The notes beneath the pieces are model-generated. The model was not told the DNA's origin. It saw only the letters and a program-made list of their open reading frames with translations, and made no database searches. Shown one piece after another: positions 44,388 to 53,321 of a stretch of 64,000 bases of DNA. Positions within the stretch are counted from its first letter, which is position 1. Every line of letters starts with the position of its first letter. A program made the position numbers and the translations under genes. Source of the stretch: Candidatus Eremiobacteraceae bacterium (GTDB taxonomy: Bacteria > Vulcanimicrobiota > Vulcanimicrobiia > Eremiobacterales > Eremiobacteraceae); contig DATFYX010000001.1 in NCBI GenBank assembly GCA_035314825.1, positions 62,001 through 126,000 on the forward strand. Reading direction: 5' to 3'.

Positions 44388-45284
44388 ATGGAGATGTCCA
44401 ACTATTACGACCAGCCCGTCCTCAAGCCGCCGGATTGGGGCTGGTCGGTCATCGGTTATCTGTGGGTCGGCGGCATCGGTGCGGGCGCTTTTGTGGCGTC
44501 GTCGCTCGCCGCGCTGCGCGGCCACAAGGACGACCGTGAGATCGCGAAGCTCGGCTACGCGGTCTCGACCATCGCGATGGGCATCAGCGCGCCCCTTCTG
44601 ATCAGCCATCTCGGCCGCCCCGAACGCTTCCATCATATGTTGCGGGTGTTCAAACCGACGTCGCCGATGAACGCCGGCGTGTGGGGCATGACGTCGCTCT
44701 CGGCTGCGGCGGCCGGTGCCGCCGCGGTCAATCTCGCTGGGGCTGGTGGTTTCGTGCGCACCGCCGCGGCGTTGCTGGGGCTTCCGTCTGCGCTGTTCGT
44801 CGGGTCCTACACGGGCGTGCTGCTGAGCCATTCGAGCATCCCCATGTGGGCCAAGTCGCCGTTTCTGCCGGCGCTGTTCGCGTCGTCATCGCTGGCCACC
44901 GGCGCTGCCGGCATCGCGCTGCTCGCCGAGCTGTTCGGCGTCGGCTCGGTGCGCGCGCGCAAGCGGCTTGCGAACGCCGAGCGCATGGCATCGTTGGCGG
45001 AAGCGATCGCGCTGGCGGTCTGGCTGTCCGATGTCGGCGAGTTCGCGAAACCGCTGCGCGAGCCGCCGCTCAAAGACATCTTCGAAAAAGGCGTGCAGGG
45101 AGCAGGCATCGCGGCGCCGCTGGCGTTGCCGAGCACGCGCACGTCGAGCCTGTGGGACGTGGTCAAGCCGATACTGGTGCTCGCCGGCGGACTGGCGCTG
45201 CGCTATGCGATGGTCGAAGGCGGGCGCAGATCCTCAAAGGACGCCGACGCCTACTTGAAGTTCACATCCGAGCCGCAGGATTAA
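44388..45284 (+). CDS. NrfD/PsrC-family membrane subunit of formate dehydrogenase
   Basis: A 298-residue membrane protein with about eight hydrophobic segments; it begins DWGWSVIGYLWVGGIGAGAFVAS, typical of NrfD-like quinone-reactive subunits. There are no haem-ligand histidine pairs like those of the FdnI cytochrome b type. It lies 5 bases after fdhB, and together they would pass electrons from formate to the quinone pool without haem b. The C-terminal 40 residues are polar. Confidence 0.9.
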   Translation: MEMSNYYDQPVLKPPDWGWSVIGYLWVGGIGAGAFVASSLAALRGHKDDREIAKLGYAVSTIAMGISAPLLISHLGRPERFHHMLRVFKPTSPMNAGVWGMTSLSAAAAGAAAVNLAGAGGFVRTAAALLGLPSALFVGSYTGVLLSHSSIPMWAKSPFLPALFASSSLATGAAGIALLAELFGVGSVRARKRLANAERMASLAEAIALAVWLSDVGEFAKPLREPPLKDIFEKGVQGAGIAAPLALPSTRTSSLWDVVKPILVLAGGLALRYAMVEGGRRSSKDADAYLKFTSEPQD

Positions 45285-45296
45285 GAAGACCCGGGC

Positions 45297-45539
45297 TTAC
45301 TTGTTGAAATAGTCCGCGTTGATCTTGGTGTATTCTTTCCACTGCTCGGGGACTTCGGTCTCGTTGTAGATCGCGGTCACCGGGCACGCCGCCACGCACG
45401 CGCCGCAGTCGATGCACGTGCTCGGATCGATGAACAGCATCTGATCCTCGTCCGTGCCCTTGATGCAGTCGACGGGACAGACGTCGATGCACGACTTGTC
45501 TTTGACTCCGATGCACGGTTGGCAGATCACGTAGGTCAC
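45297..45539 (-). CDS. fdxA: Seven-iron ferredoxin (FdxA type)
   Basis: An 80-residue ferredoxin. The first motif, CIGVKDKSCIDVCP, has Val where a second CxxC cysteine would be, giving a [3Fe-4S] site; the second, CIDCGACVAACP, binds [4Fe-4S]. The tail VPEQWKEYTKINADYF is characteristic of actinobacterial and related FdxA proteins. The GTG start is preceded by GGAGGA. It is convergent with the formate dehydrogenase operon and may act in general redox metabolism rather than in that complex. Confidence 0.93.
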   Translation of the reverse strand: MTYVICQPCIGVKDKSCIDVCPVDCIKGTDEDQMLFIDPSTCIDCGACVAACPVTAIYNETEVPEQWKEYTKINADYFNK

Positions 45540-45620
45540 TGGCGGCGGTTCCTCCGGACGGGTGTGGGGCCACGCGGTATTCTCAAGGATGGCATACGGG
45601 ACCTACTGAAGGCCGATGTC

Positions 45621-46385
45621 ATGCCGCGTGCGATGGCGATCGGGCGCTACACGCAAATCATTCGGCGCCTCGAGGAGCTCGGGCGCCGCTCCGACGTACG
45701 TCTTTCGGTCGTCGACGTGCTGCGCCGTTCGGGCTACGCGCTGCCGGTCTTCGCGCTCGAATGCGGTCCGGCGCACGGGCCCCGCGTCGTCATCAGCGCC
45801 GGCATCCACGGCGACGAACCGGCGGGCGTCGAGGCGTTGGTCGCGTTTCTCGAACGGCCCGCGCTGCCGCAGGACATCGGCATCACCGCGCTGCCCTGCG
45901 TCAACCCCATCGGTTTCGTCGCGGGCACGCGCGTGAACGACCTCGGCATCGATCTCAACCGCACCTTCGGGCTCGAGCGGGCGCCGTACGAGGCGGAGCT
46001 CGTCCGCTGGACGCTTGACGGGCGGCGCTTCGACTGCGGCATCGATCTCCACGAAGATAGCGAGGCGCCCGGCTTCTACCTGTACGAGCACGTGCGTGGC
46101 GGCCGCGCGCCGGTGTGCTCGGCCATCGTCGCCGCGGTGCGCGCCATCGGCCTGCCGATCAGCGATGCGCCGACCGTGGAGGGCCGGGCGCTCATCGACG
46201 GCTGCGTCGAGCCCGCGGAAGAGACGCTGTCGCCGCTCGTCGGCTTCTTCTCGATCTATCTGTTCGAACGCCACAGCGAACATTCGCTCGTGCCGGAGTC
46301 GCCTGCGCAGTTGCCGCTGCCGGCGCGCGTGGCGATGCACCACGCCGCGATCGACACCGCCATCGCCGGAATGCGCAGCGCGTGA
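45621..46385 (+). CDS. AstE/AspA-family zinc carboxypeptidase-like hydrolase
   Basis: A 254-residue enzyme of the succinylglutamate desuccinylase/aspartoacylase (M14-like) family. The zinc ligands appear in SAGIHGDEPAG (HxxE) and GIDLHEDSEAPGFYLYEH, with NRTFG between them. The ATG at 45621 was preferred because the upstream open frame overlaps the ferredoxin start on the other strand; GAAGG precedes it. The substrate (an N-acyl amino acid or peptide) is unknown. It overlaps the next gene by 4 bases. Confidence 0.85.
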   Translation: MPRAMAIGRYTQIIRRLEELGRRSDVRLSVVDVLRRSGYALPVFALECGPAHGPRVVISAGIHGDEPAGVEALVAFLERPALPQDIGITALPCVNPIGFVAGTRVNDLGIDLNRTFGLERAPYEAELVRWTLDGRRFDCGIDLHEDSEAPGFYLYEHVRGGRAPVCSAIVAAVRAIGLPISDAPTVEGRALIDGCVEPAEETLSPLVGFFSIYLFERHSEHSLVPESPAQLPLPARVAMHHAAIDTAIAGMRSA

Positions 46386-47239
46386 CGATCCTCGTCGGGA
46401 CCTGCGGATTCTCGTATCGCGATTGGGTCGGGCCGTTCTATCCCGCGGGCACCAAGAGCGTGCAGATGCTCGAGTTCTACGCGCGCAGCTTCACCGCGGT
46501 CGAGATCGACAGCACGTATTACGCTATTCCCGCGCCGCAGCTCTTCGAACGCATGGCGGCCCGCACACCGGCATCGTTCACCTTCACCGTGAAGGCGCCG
46601 GGCAGCGTGACGCACGTGCCCGCGGATGCGCAGCCGCTGGCGAGCGAGCTTGCCGGTTTTGCCGAGTGCGTCGCACCTCTCACTGCGGCCCATAAGCTCG
46701 GAGCCGTGCTAGCGCAATTCCCGCACGGATTCCGCCCGACCGCGGACGGCCGGCGTCGGCTCGAGGAGCTGCGCGAGTGGTGGCCGCGCCTCCCGCTGGT
46801 CTGCGAGTTCCGCCACCGCGATTGGCAGCGGCCCGACATCCTCGCGCGCCTGCGCGAGCTGGATCTCGGTTGGTGCAACGTCGATGAACCGCAATTCGGT
46901 TCGCTGCTTCGGCCGGGCGCCGAAGTGACGTCGTCCATCGGGTACGTGCGCTTCCACGGGCGCAATTACGAGAAATGGTGGCGGCAAGAGCGTGCGTCGC
47001 ACGAACGCTACTCCTACGAGTATTCGGAGCGCGAGCTCGAGTCGTGGCTGCCGCGCATCGGCGAGGTCGCCGCTGGTGCGCAGACCACCTTCGTGTTCTT
47101 CAACAACCATCATCTGGGCCGCGCCGCGCTTAACGCGATGGAGATGCGTCGCATGCTGGCGCCGCTCACCGGCGACATCGTTCCAGACGATATATCGCAT
47201 GAGGGCGACGGCCCCGCGGCGCAGCCACGGCTTCTCTAG
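46382..47239 (+). CDS. DUF72-family protein
   Basis: A 285-residue TIM-barrel-like protein of the DUF72/YecE family, with the hallmark start ILVGTCGFSYRDWVGPFYP, VEIDSTYYAIP, KAPGSVTH, LAQFPHGFRP, EFRHRDW and YVRFHGRNYEKWW. The biochemical function of the family is unsettled; a nuclease-like fold has been proposed. The GTG start overlaps the upstream stop and the gene is convergent with the CAAX protease. Confidence 0.9.
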   Translation: MTILVGTCGFSYRDWVGPFYPAGTKSVQMLEFYARSFTAVEIDSTYYAIPAPQLFERMAARTPASFTFTVKAPGSVTHVPADAQPLASELAGFAECVAPLTAAHKLGAVLAQFPHGFRPTADGRRRLEELREWWPRLPLVCEFRHRDWQRPDILARLRELDLGWCNVDEPQFGSLLRPGAEVTSSIGYVRFHGRNYEKWWRQERASHERYSYEYSERELESWLPRIGEVAAGAQTTFVFFNNHHLGRAALNAMEMRRMLAPLTGDIVPDDISHEGDGPAAQPRLL

Positions 47240-47961
47240 GAGGCGGCGGGCTCGGCCGGGAGCTGCTCGTCGGGGTTCGCCTCGGGCATCGAGGCCAGGC
47301 GGCGCGACACGAGGGCGCCACCGATGAGGTCCTGCAGTGCGTGCGCGATCATGCACGGCCAGAGCGAGCCCCACACGACCACGACGAATGCGAAGACGAG
47401 TCCGAATACGGTCGTGCCGATCACGCCGCGGCGCCCCTGATACATGTGCGCGATGCCGAACGCCGCCGTCGACACGACGACGCCGGCCACCAGGCTGTGG
47501 GTGAGCGCTGCGACGACGTGCAGCGCGTAGCCGCGATATAAGAATTCTTCGCAGATGCCGGCGGACAGGGCGACCGGCACGTACCACAACCAATCCCGCG
47601 CGGTCACGGGCGCGATGAGCCGGATGCGTTGCGCGTACCCTGGATCGACCGAGCGGATCGCGCGTGCGCCCAGAACGGCCAAGACGCCGATGAATGTGAG
47701 GACCAGCAGGTAGGGGTAGATCGGATTGTCCGGCGGCACCCACCCGACGTCGGCGGGCCGCTGGCCCCAGAGCGAGAGCGCGTAGATCGAGAGCCACGTC
47801 ATCGACCACAGGATGAGCAGGGACCGCGCGTAGCGGGCGTGCCTGGCGCGTTCGCCGCTGCGCGCGCGCCGTGCGAGCAGCGCACTTGCCAGCGGCGCCA
47901 CCACCAAGATGAGCGCCAGCGCGAGGAAGATCATGAGGGTGGGCAAGCCGCCGATGTGCAT
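47236..47961 (-). CDS. CPBP-family intramembrane metalloprotease (CAAX protease-like)
   Basis: A membrane protein of about 241 residues with six to eight hydrophobic segments. It carries the CPBP motifs EEFLYRG, FGIAHMYQG and MIAHALQDLIGG, which supply the Glu/His/Asp metal-site residues. Candidate starts are ATG 47961, GTG 47967 (GAGGGA at good spacing) and ATG 47997. Substrate unknown. It is divergent from the flavoprotein, with two palindromes between the genes. Confidence 0.88.
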   Translation of the reverse strand: MHIGGLPTLMIFLALALILVVAPLASALLARRARSGERARHARYARSLLILWSMTWLSIYALSLWGQRPADVGWVPPDNPIYPYLLVLTFIGVLAVLGARAIRSVDPGYAQRIRLIAPVTARDWLWYVPVALSAGICEEFLYRGYALHVVAALTHSLVAGVVVSTAAFGIAHMYQGRRGVIGTTVFGLVFAFVVVVWGSLWPCMIAHALQDLIGGALVSRRLASMPEANPDEQLPAEPAAS

Positions 47962-48013
47962 CAGCACTGGGCTTCCCTCAGGCGCGCGCGCATCCATCCA
48001 GCCAGGCAGGTTA

Positions 48014-48058
48014 CTTTGCCTTGCAAAGCAAATGATGCCTGAGCTTTGCGTTGCAAAG
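48014..48058. promoter_or_regulatory. Twin palindromic operator between divergent genes
   Basis: CTTTGC-CTT-GCAAAG (48014-48028) and CTTTGC-GTT-GCAAAG (48044-48058) are two 15-base palindromes, 30 bases apart centre to centre, about three helical turns. The 17-base units differ at one position. They lie between the CAAX protease and the flavoprotein, suggesting binding of two regulator dimers on one DNA face. The regulator is not identified. Confidence 0.6.
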
Positions 48059-49234
48059 CATAGCCAGAAGAGAGGGCGGTTTCGCCTGGAACGATACGAC
48101 GTCGCCGTCGTGGGCGCAGGACTTGCCGGACTGTGGTGCGCACGCGGGCTGGCGCGCCGCGGTGTCGGCGTGCTCCTCATCGACGCCCATCGCGCGGTCG
48201 ACGAGTTCGTGCGCACCACGGGCATCTTCGTGCGCACCACACGCGAAGATTTCGATCTGCCGAGCGCCTGTCTCGGACCTGCGATCCGCACCGCCGTCCT
48301 GTATTCTCCGCGGCGCAGGTCGATCGAATTCGCAAGCCCGCGCGACGAGTTCTGGATCGCCGACATGCGCGGGATCTACCGCCGGCTGCTCGACGATTGT
48401 CTGCGCGCCGGCGTGCGCTTCAGGCCGAGCACGCGCTACCTTGGGGCATCTCCCACGTCGCCGCAGATGCTGCGCTTGTCCACCGGATCCGAAATCGCGG
48501 TGCGCTTCATCGTCGGCGCCGACGGCGCTCGCTCGCGGGTGGCGACCGGACTTGGGTTGTCGAGCAACCGCGAGTTTCTGTCGGGCATCGAGGACGTGTA
48601 TGAAGATGCGCCGCCGGCCGCGCCGCCGGCCTTGCACTGCGTGCTCGATCCGCGCCTTGCTCCGGGATACATCGCGTGGATGGCGCACGCCGGCACGAGC
48701 GCGCACGTCGGGCTGGCCGGCGACGCGGATAGGGTCATGCCGAGCGATTCCTTGAGGTCGTTCGCCGGCGAGAGCGGCATCCTCGATCTTTCGCGCGCGC
48801 GTCGAAGCGAGCGGCGCGGCGGGCTGATCCCCGCCAACGGACTGCTCGCAGACATCGCGTGCGCTCGCGGGTTGCTCGTCGGCGACGCGGCAGGCGCAGT
48901 GTCGCCGTTGACCGCCGGCGGCCTCGACGGATGCGTGCGCCTCTCCGAAATCGCCGTGCGTGTCATTCCCGAGCATCTGGCCAGGCCCGAAAGCGGCGCG
49001 CTCGCACGCTATGACGGTCGCGCGTTCGCGTCCCGCTTCGTCGCGCGCCGAGCGCTGCGCGCGCTGCTGAGGATTTCCGGTGAACGCATGCTCGAACTCG
49101 CGTGCGCTGCGTTCGCCTCGCCGTTAGCGCGCCGCCTTGCGCAACACGTGTTCTTCGGGCGCGGGTCGTTCTCTCGGATCGGTCCTGCGCGCCGCGCGCA
49201 TCGGGCGCACCTCGCGCACAGGCCCGCTGGATGA
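48032..49234 (+). CDS. FAD-dependent oxidoreductase, geranylgeranyl-reductase-like
   Basis: A flavoprotein of about 400 residues with the Rossmann start YDVAVVGAGLAGLWCARGLARRG, an internal VRFIVGADGARSRVATGLGL and the second FAD motif GLLVGDAAGAVSPLTAGGLDGC, as in geranylgeranyl reductases and halogenase-like monooxygenases. The start is unsettled: ATG 48032 or 48035 would put the second palindrome inside the coding region, while CTG 48086 sits at ideal distance from GAGAGGGCGG and directly before the conserved domain. Substrate unknown; lipid or isoprenoid reduction is a family-based guess. Confidence 0.8.
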   Translation: MMPELCVAKHSQKRGRFRLERYDVAVVGAGLAGLWCARGLARRGVGVLLIDAHRAVDEFVRTTGIFVRTTREDFDLPSACLGPAIRTAVLYSPRRRSIEFASPRDEFWIADMRGIYRRLLDDCLRAGVRFRPSTRYLGASPTSPQMLRLSTGSEIAVRFIVGADGARSRVATGLGLSSNREFLSGIEDVYEDAPPAAPPALHCVLDPRLAPGYIAWMAHAGTSAHVGLAGDADRVMPSDSLRSFAGESGILDLSRARRSERRGGLIPANGLLADIACARGLLVGDAAGAVSPLTAGGLDGCVRLSEIAVRVIPEHLARPESGALARYDGRAFASRFVARRALRALLRISGERMLELACAAFASPLARRLAQHVFFGRGSFSRIGPARRAHRAHLAHRPAG

Positions 49235-49256
49235 CACCGCCGAAAAGCCCGCTTCT

Positions 49257-49685
49257 ATGAAACATTCACACATCCGCGCTGCACGCGCGCTCCTCCTCGC
49301 CGTCGTGGTCGCGCTGGTGCTCGTTGGCTGCAAGACCACGCCCAATCCCACGTTGGCCGGCATCACGGTCGACACCAGCTCATTCGTCCTCCACAACGAG
49401 AACATCTACGCATCCCAGAACGCCAACGACTACAACAACGCGATCTTGGTCATGGATGTGACCTATACCAATCACGACCCTATCCCGCAAGCGATGTCGC
49501 CCGAGCATTTCGTCTTGATCGATCAGAATACGCTGGCGCAGTACCGCGCCCTCGACGGCGGCGATATCCACATCCCGAATTTCGCCATCGGCGGTCTGCT
49601 CGACCCGGGCAAACCGGTCGACCTGTCGCTTGGTTTCCGCGTTCCAATGGGGATCACGGTCGCGCGCTTGTCGTACTCGCCGTAG
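49257..49685 (+). CDS. Lipoprotein of unknown function
   Basis: A 142-residue protein with a signal peptide and lipobox (ALVLVGC), so it should be lipidated at that cysteine. The mature part (FVLHNENIYASQNANDYNNAILVMDVTYTNHDP) is an immunoglobulin-like beta domain resembling DUF4352-type lipoproteins, which bind other proteins or cell-wall components. It follows the flavoprotein by 22 bases and precedes polA by 18. Confidence 0.75.
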   Translation: MKHSHIRAARALLLAVVVALVLVGCKTTPNPTLAGITVDTSSFVLHNENIYASQNANDYNNAILVMDVTYTNHDPIPQAMSPEHFVLIDQNTLAQYRALDGGDIHIPNFAIGGLLDPGKPVDLSLGFRVPMGITVARLSYSP

Positions 49686-49703
49686 CCCAGACCTAGGCAA
49701 GCG

Positions 49704-52451
49704 ATGTCATCCGGCGGGCGCACGCTGCTGCTCATCGACGTCTACGCGCTCGTCTATCGGGCGTATTTCGCGTTGCCGCCTTTGACCGCGCCGGACGGCC
49801 GTCCGGTCAACGCGGTCTATGGCTTCGAGCGCATGCTCAACCGCGTGCTCAACGACGAGAAACCGACGCATGTGGTGGCGTGTTGGGACGCCGGCATACC
49901 GCCCGAGCGCCTCGAGGCCTATCCGGACTACAAAGCGCACCGCCCGGCGACGCCCGACGATCTGGATTCCCAATTCCCGATCGTCCGCCGCGTGCTCGCC
50001 GCATACGGCATCCCGATCGTCGAAGTCGAGGGCGAAGAGGCCGACGACTGCATCGCCACATTGGCCACGCGCGCTTCGGGCGAGGGACTGCGCACGATCA
50101 TCGTGTCGGGCGATCTTGACCTGCTGCAGCTGGTCGACGACAACGTGACCGTGGTCGTGACGCGCCGCGGCATCTCCGACATGACGCGCTACGACGAGGC
50201 CGCGGTGCGCGAACGCTACGGGCTCTCGCCCCAGCAGCTCCCCGACTATCGCGGACTCAAAGGCGATCCATCGGATAATCTGGCCGGCGTGCCCGGGATC
50301 GGAGAGAAGACCGCCGCGCGCCTTATCGCGCAGTACGGATCGCTTGACGAAGCGCTCGCGCATGCGGCCGACGTCTCGCCCAAACGCATCGGCGAGCTGT
50401 TGACCCGCTACGCCGATCAAGCCCGCGCCTGTCGCGAGGTGTCGACCGCCAAACGGGATCTGGCGATCCCCCTTCGTTGGGAGGACTGCGAGCTGCGCGC
50501 CGGCGATCCGAGCGCCCGCAACGAGCTCTTCGGCGAGCTCGGGTTCAGATCGCTGATGACCTCGATGCCGGGCCGGTCGTCGCCACCCGCGTCGCAAACC
50601 AACGCTGCCGACGGCGGTTCGCCTGCAGCGGCGCAGGTATCGGCGCCGGCTATCGCCATCATTCCCACTGCCTACCGCGTGATCGCCGACCGATTTGCGG
50701 CGCTCGATGCGCTGGCGGCGGCACGGCGAGCCCCGGAGGTGGCGCTCACCACGCTGCCCGAGCTCGGCGACTGGCGCAGCCCCGAACCGCTCGCTTTCGC
50801 CGTCTCATCGGAAGCCGGCAAGGCCGATGCCATTCCTTCAGCGCTCGCGCTGCACGACGCCGCCGTGCGCGAACAGCTCGCGCAGCTGTTGGCCGACGAA
50901 CGCGCGACGAAGATCGTCCACAACAGCAAAGCGCTCGCCGGTTGGTCGGCCGCCAACCATCTGGAGCTTGCCGGCGTGGCGTTCGATGCGCAGCTAGCTC
51001 ACGGTCTGCTCGACGGCGGCCGCGTCGATCCTCCGCTCGCCGACACGCTCGCGTTCGTGGGCGCTGCCGCGATCCACACGCCAGCGGCGCCGCAGACCGC
51101 GCGCAACGATCTCTTCGAGCAGTCCGCGGCGCTCGAGGCGGTCCACGCATCGGCCGCCGACGCGCTGCTGCGCGCCGCACCGCTCCTGCGCGAACGCATC
51201 ACCGCGGCAGAGATGGACGTGGTGCTGCGCGATATAGAACAGCCGCTCGCGCCGGTGCTCGCGGCGATGGAGCGCGCCGGCTTCCGTCTCGATCTCGGCG
51301 AGCTCGCGCGCATCCGCGCGCATCTCGAGCACGTCATGGCGCAGACGTCGGCGGCGATCTATGCCATCGCCGGTCACGAGTTCAACATCAACTCGCCTAA
51401 GGCGCTGGGCGACGTGCTGTTCGAGAAGCTCGCGCTGCCGCACGGCGGCAAGACCAAGACCGGCTATGCCACCGGCATCGACGTGCTCGCGCCGCTCGCG
51501 GCGGAGCACGACATCGCCGCCAAGGTGCTTGAGTTCCGCGAGGTCGCCAAGCTCAAAGGCACGTACGTCGACGCACTGCCGGCGCTCATCGATGGGCGCA
51601 CGGGCCTGCTGCATACGACCTTCCATCAGCTCGGCGCCGCCACCGGCCGGTTGTCGAGCAGCGACCCGAACCTGCAGAACATCCCGATCCGCAGCGCGAT
51701 CGGACGAGAGATCCGGCGCGCATTCCTCGCGCCGACACCCGGCGACCTGTTGCTGGCGGCCGACTATTCGCAGATCGAGCTGCGCCTGTTCGCGCACGTG
51801 TCGCAAGACCCGAATCTCATCGACGCGTTCGCGCGCGGTGAGGACATCCACGAGTTCGCGGCGCGCGCCGTGTTCGATATCGGCGTTGACGAGAAGGTCG
51901 ACGCGGAGATGCGCCGGCGCGCCAAGGCGGTCAACTTCGGCATCCTCTACGGCCAAGGCGAGTTCGGCCTCGCGCAAAGCGTGGGCTTCTCGCGCGAGGA
52001 AGCGCGCGAGTTCATCGGCGCGTACTTCACCCGCTTCCCCCGCGTGCGCGAATACATCGACGGCGCGCTCGAGCGCGCGCGCGAAGAGGGATACGTCACC
52101 ACGCTCATGGGCCGGCGCCGCTACCTGCCTGACCTGCGCTCGCGCAACTACGGTCTGCGCGCGGCCGCCGAACGAATGGCGATCAACGCTCCGCTCCAAG
52201 GCAGCGCCGCCGACCTCATCAAGATCGCGATGATCCGCGTGGCCGGCGAGCTTGCGCGGCGCGATCTCGGCGCGCGCCTCGCGCTGCAGGTCCACGACGA
52301 GTTGATCCTCGACGTGCCGAGCGCGAACGTGCCGGCCGTGCGCGCGCTCGTGAAAGAGGCGATGGAGCACGCGATTGAGCTGAGCGTGCCGCTGACGGTG
52401 GACTTCAAGGTCGGCCCGACCTGGGGCGAAGCCGAAGCGGCCGACGACTAG
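49704..52451 (+). CDS. polA: DNA polymerase I
   Basis: Repair and Okazaki-fragment polymerase, 915 residues. It has a 5' nuclease domain (about 1-290: FALPPLTAPDGRPVNAVYGF, GLKGDPSDNLAGVPGIGEKTA), a middle domain (about 310-490) and a family A polymerase (about 510-915) with motif A ADYSQIELR (D near 687), motif B RRRAKAVNFGILYGQGEFG and motif C QVHDELILD. The middle domain lacks the DxE and other acidic residues of a working 3'-5' exonuclease, so proofreading is probably absent, as in Taq-type enzymes. Confidence 0.97.
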   Translation: MSSGGRTLLLIDVYALVYRAYFALPPLTAPDGRPVNAVYGFERMLNRVLNDEKPTHVVACWDAGIPPERLEAYPDYKAHRPATPDDLDSQFPIVRRVLAAYGIPIVEVEGEEADDCIATLATRASGEGLRTIIVSGDLDLLQLVDDNVTVVVTRRGISDMTRYDEAAVRERYGLSPQQLPDYRGLKGDPSDNLAGVPGIGEKTAARLIAQYGSLDEALAHAADVSPKRIGELLTRYADQARACREVSTAKRDLAIPLRWEDCELRAGDPSARNELFGELGFRSLMTSMPGRSSPPASQTNAADGGSPAAAQVSAPAIAIIPTAYRVIADRFAALDALAAARRAPEVALTTLPELGDWRSPEPLAFAVSSEAGKADAIPSALALHDAAVREQLAQLLADERATKIVHNSKALAGWSAANHLELAGVAFDAQLAHGLLDGGRVDPPLADTLAFVGAAAIHTPAAPQTARNDLFEQSAALEAVHASAADALLRAAPLLRERITAAEMDVVLRDIEQPLAPVLAAMERAGFRLDLGELARIRAHLEHVMAQTSAAIYAIAGHEFNINSPKALGDVLFEKLALPHGGKTKTGYATGIDVLAPLAAEHDIAAKVLEFREVAKLKGTYVDALPALIDGRTGLLHTTFHQLGAATGRLSSSDPNLQNIPIRSAIGREIRRAFLAPTPGDLLLAADYSQIELRLFAHVSQDPNLIDAFARGEDIHEFAARAVFDIGVDEKVDAEMRRRAKAVNFGILYGQGEFGLAQSVGFSREEAREFIGAYFTRFPRVREYIDGALERAREEGYVTTLMGRRRYLPDLRSRNYGLRAAAERMAINAPLQGSAADLIKIAMIRVAGELARRDLGARLALQVHDELILDVPSANVPAVRALVKEAMEHAIELSVPLTVDFKVGPTWGEAEAADD

Positions 52452-52454
52452 ACC

Positions 52455-53255
52455 ATGCCCGAGCTTCCCGAAGTCGAGACCATCGCGCGCGGTCTCGCGC
52501 GCAGCGTGAGCGGACGCACGATCAAGAGCGTCGACGTCCGGTGGCCGCGCACGGTCGACCCGCGCGGCCTTGCGGCGCGCGCGCTCAAAGGCGAGACCAT
52601 CGCAGCCGTGCGCAGGCTGGGCAAGTACGTGCTGTTCGATCTGAGCAGCGGCCGCCACGCCGCCGTGCATCTGCGCATGACCGGCAGGCTCATCGCGGAT
52701 CCGCCGGCCGAGCTGCCGCACACGCGCCTCACGCTGCGCTTCGAAGACGGCGGCGCGCTCGTCTTCTCCGACGCGCGCAAGTTCGGCCGCTGGCGGCTGT
52801 TCGAGGGCGACCCGCAGGACACGCTCGGCGTCGGCATCGACCCGTTCGACCCGGCGCTCACGCCCGTGCGCTTGCGCGAGCTGCTGCGCGGCCGGCGCAC
52901 CGCGATCAAGACGTGGCTGCTCGATCAGCGCCGCCTCTCCGGTGTCGGCAACATCTACGCGTGCGAAGCGCTGTATCGCGCCCGCATCCGCCCGAGCAAG
53001 CCTGCGGGTCGCCTCACCCTCGCGCACGCCGCAGCGTTGTTGTCGAGCCTGCGCAAAGTGTTGCGCAATGCCATATTCCATCGGGGTTCCAGCGTCGACG
53101 ACTACGTCGACGGTGCAGGAATGCCGGGGGGGTTTCAGAAGAAACTCGCTGTCTACGGGCGTGGTGGTTTGCCGTGTCGCCGCTGCAAGACGGCGATCAG
53201 GCGGGTTGTCCTCGCGCAACGAGGGACGTTTTTCTGCCCCGTGTGCCAGCACTGA
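52455..53255 (+). CDS. mutM: Formamidopyrimidine-DNA glycosylase
   Basis: Removes 8-oxoguanine and formamidopyrimidines and cleaves the resulting abasic site. It has 266 residues. The catalytic N-terminal PELPEVETIARGL is intact (Pro2, Glu3), as are the beta-hairpin lysine in RRLGKYVLFDL, the helix-two-turn-helix (QRRLSGVGNIYACEALYRARI) and the C-terminal zinc finger CRRCKTAIRRVVLAQRGTFFCPVC. It lies 3 bases after polA, so repair genes are co-transcribed. Confidence 0.97.
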   Translation: MPELPEVETIARGLARSVSGRTIKSVDVRWPRTVDPRGLAARALKGETIAAVRRLGKYVLFDLSSGRHAAVHLRMTGRLIADPPAELPHTRLTLRFEDGGALVFSDARKFGRWRLFEGDPQDTLGVGIDPFDPALTPVRLRELLRGRRTAIKTWLLDQRRLSGVGNIYACEALYRARIRPSKPAGRLTLAHAAALLSSLRKVLRNAIFHRGSSVDDYVDGAGMPGGFQKKLAVYGRGGLPCRRCKTAIRRVVLAQRGTFFCPVCQH

Positions 53256-53321
53256 TCCAGTTCGTTCCACGCGACATCCAAGACGAAATAACTCGGAAGA
53301 GGGATAGGTTAACTTTTGTTA

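Noticed and set aside
48014-48060. The repeated CTTTGC/GCAAAG units as a CRISPR remnant
   Set aside because: Only two short units, each a palindrome, with a 13-base interval and no cas genes. An operator pair explains them better.
50994-53270. A 758-codon open frame on the minus strand across polA and fpg
   Set aside because: Arg/Ala/Asp-rich composition without domain motifs, antisense to two genes with clear catalytic residues. In high-GC DNA such long antisense frames are common.
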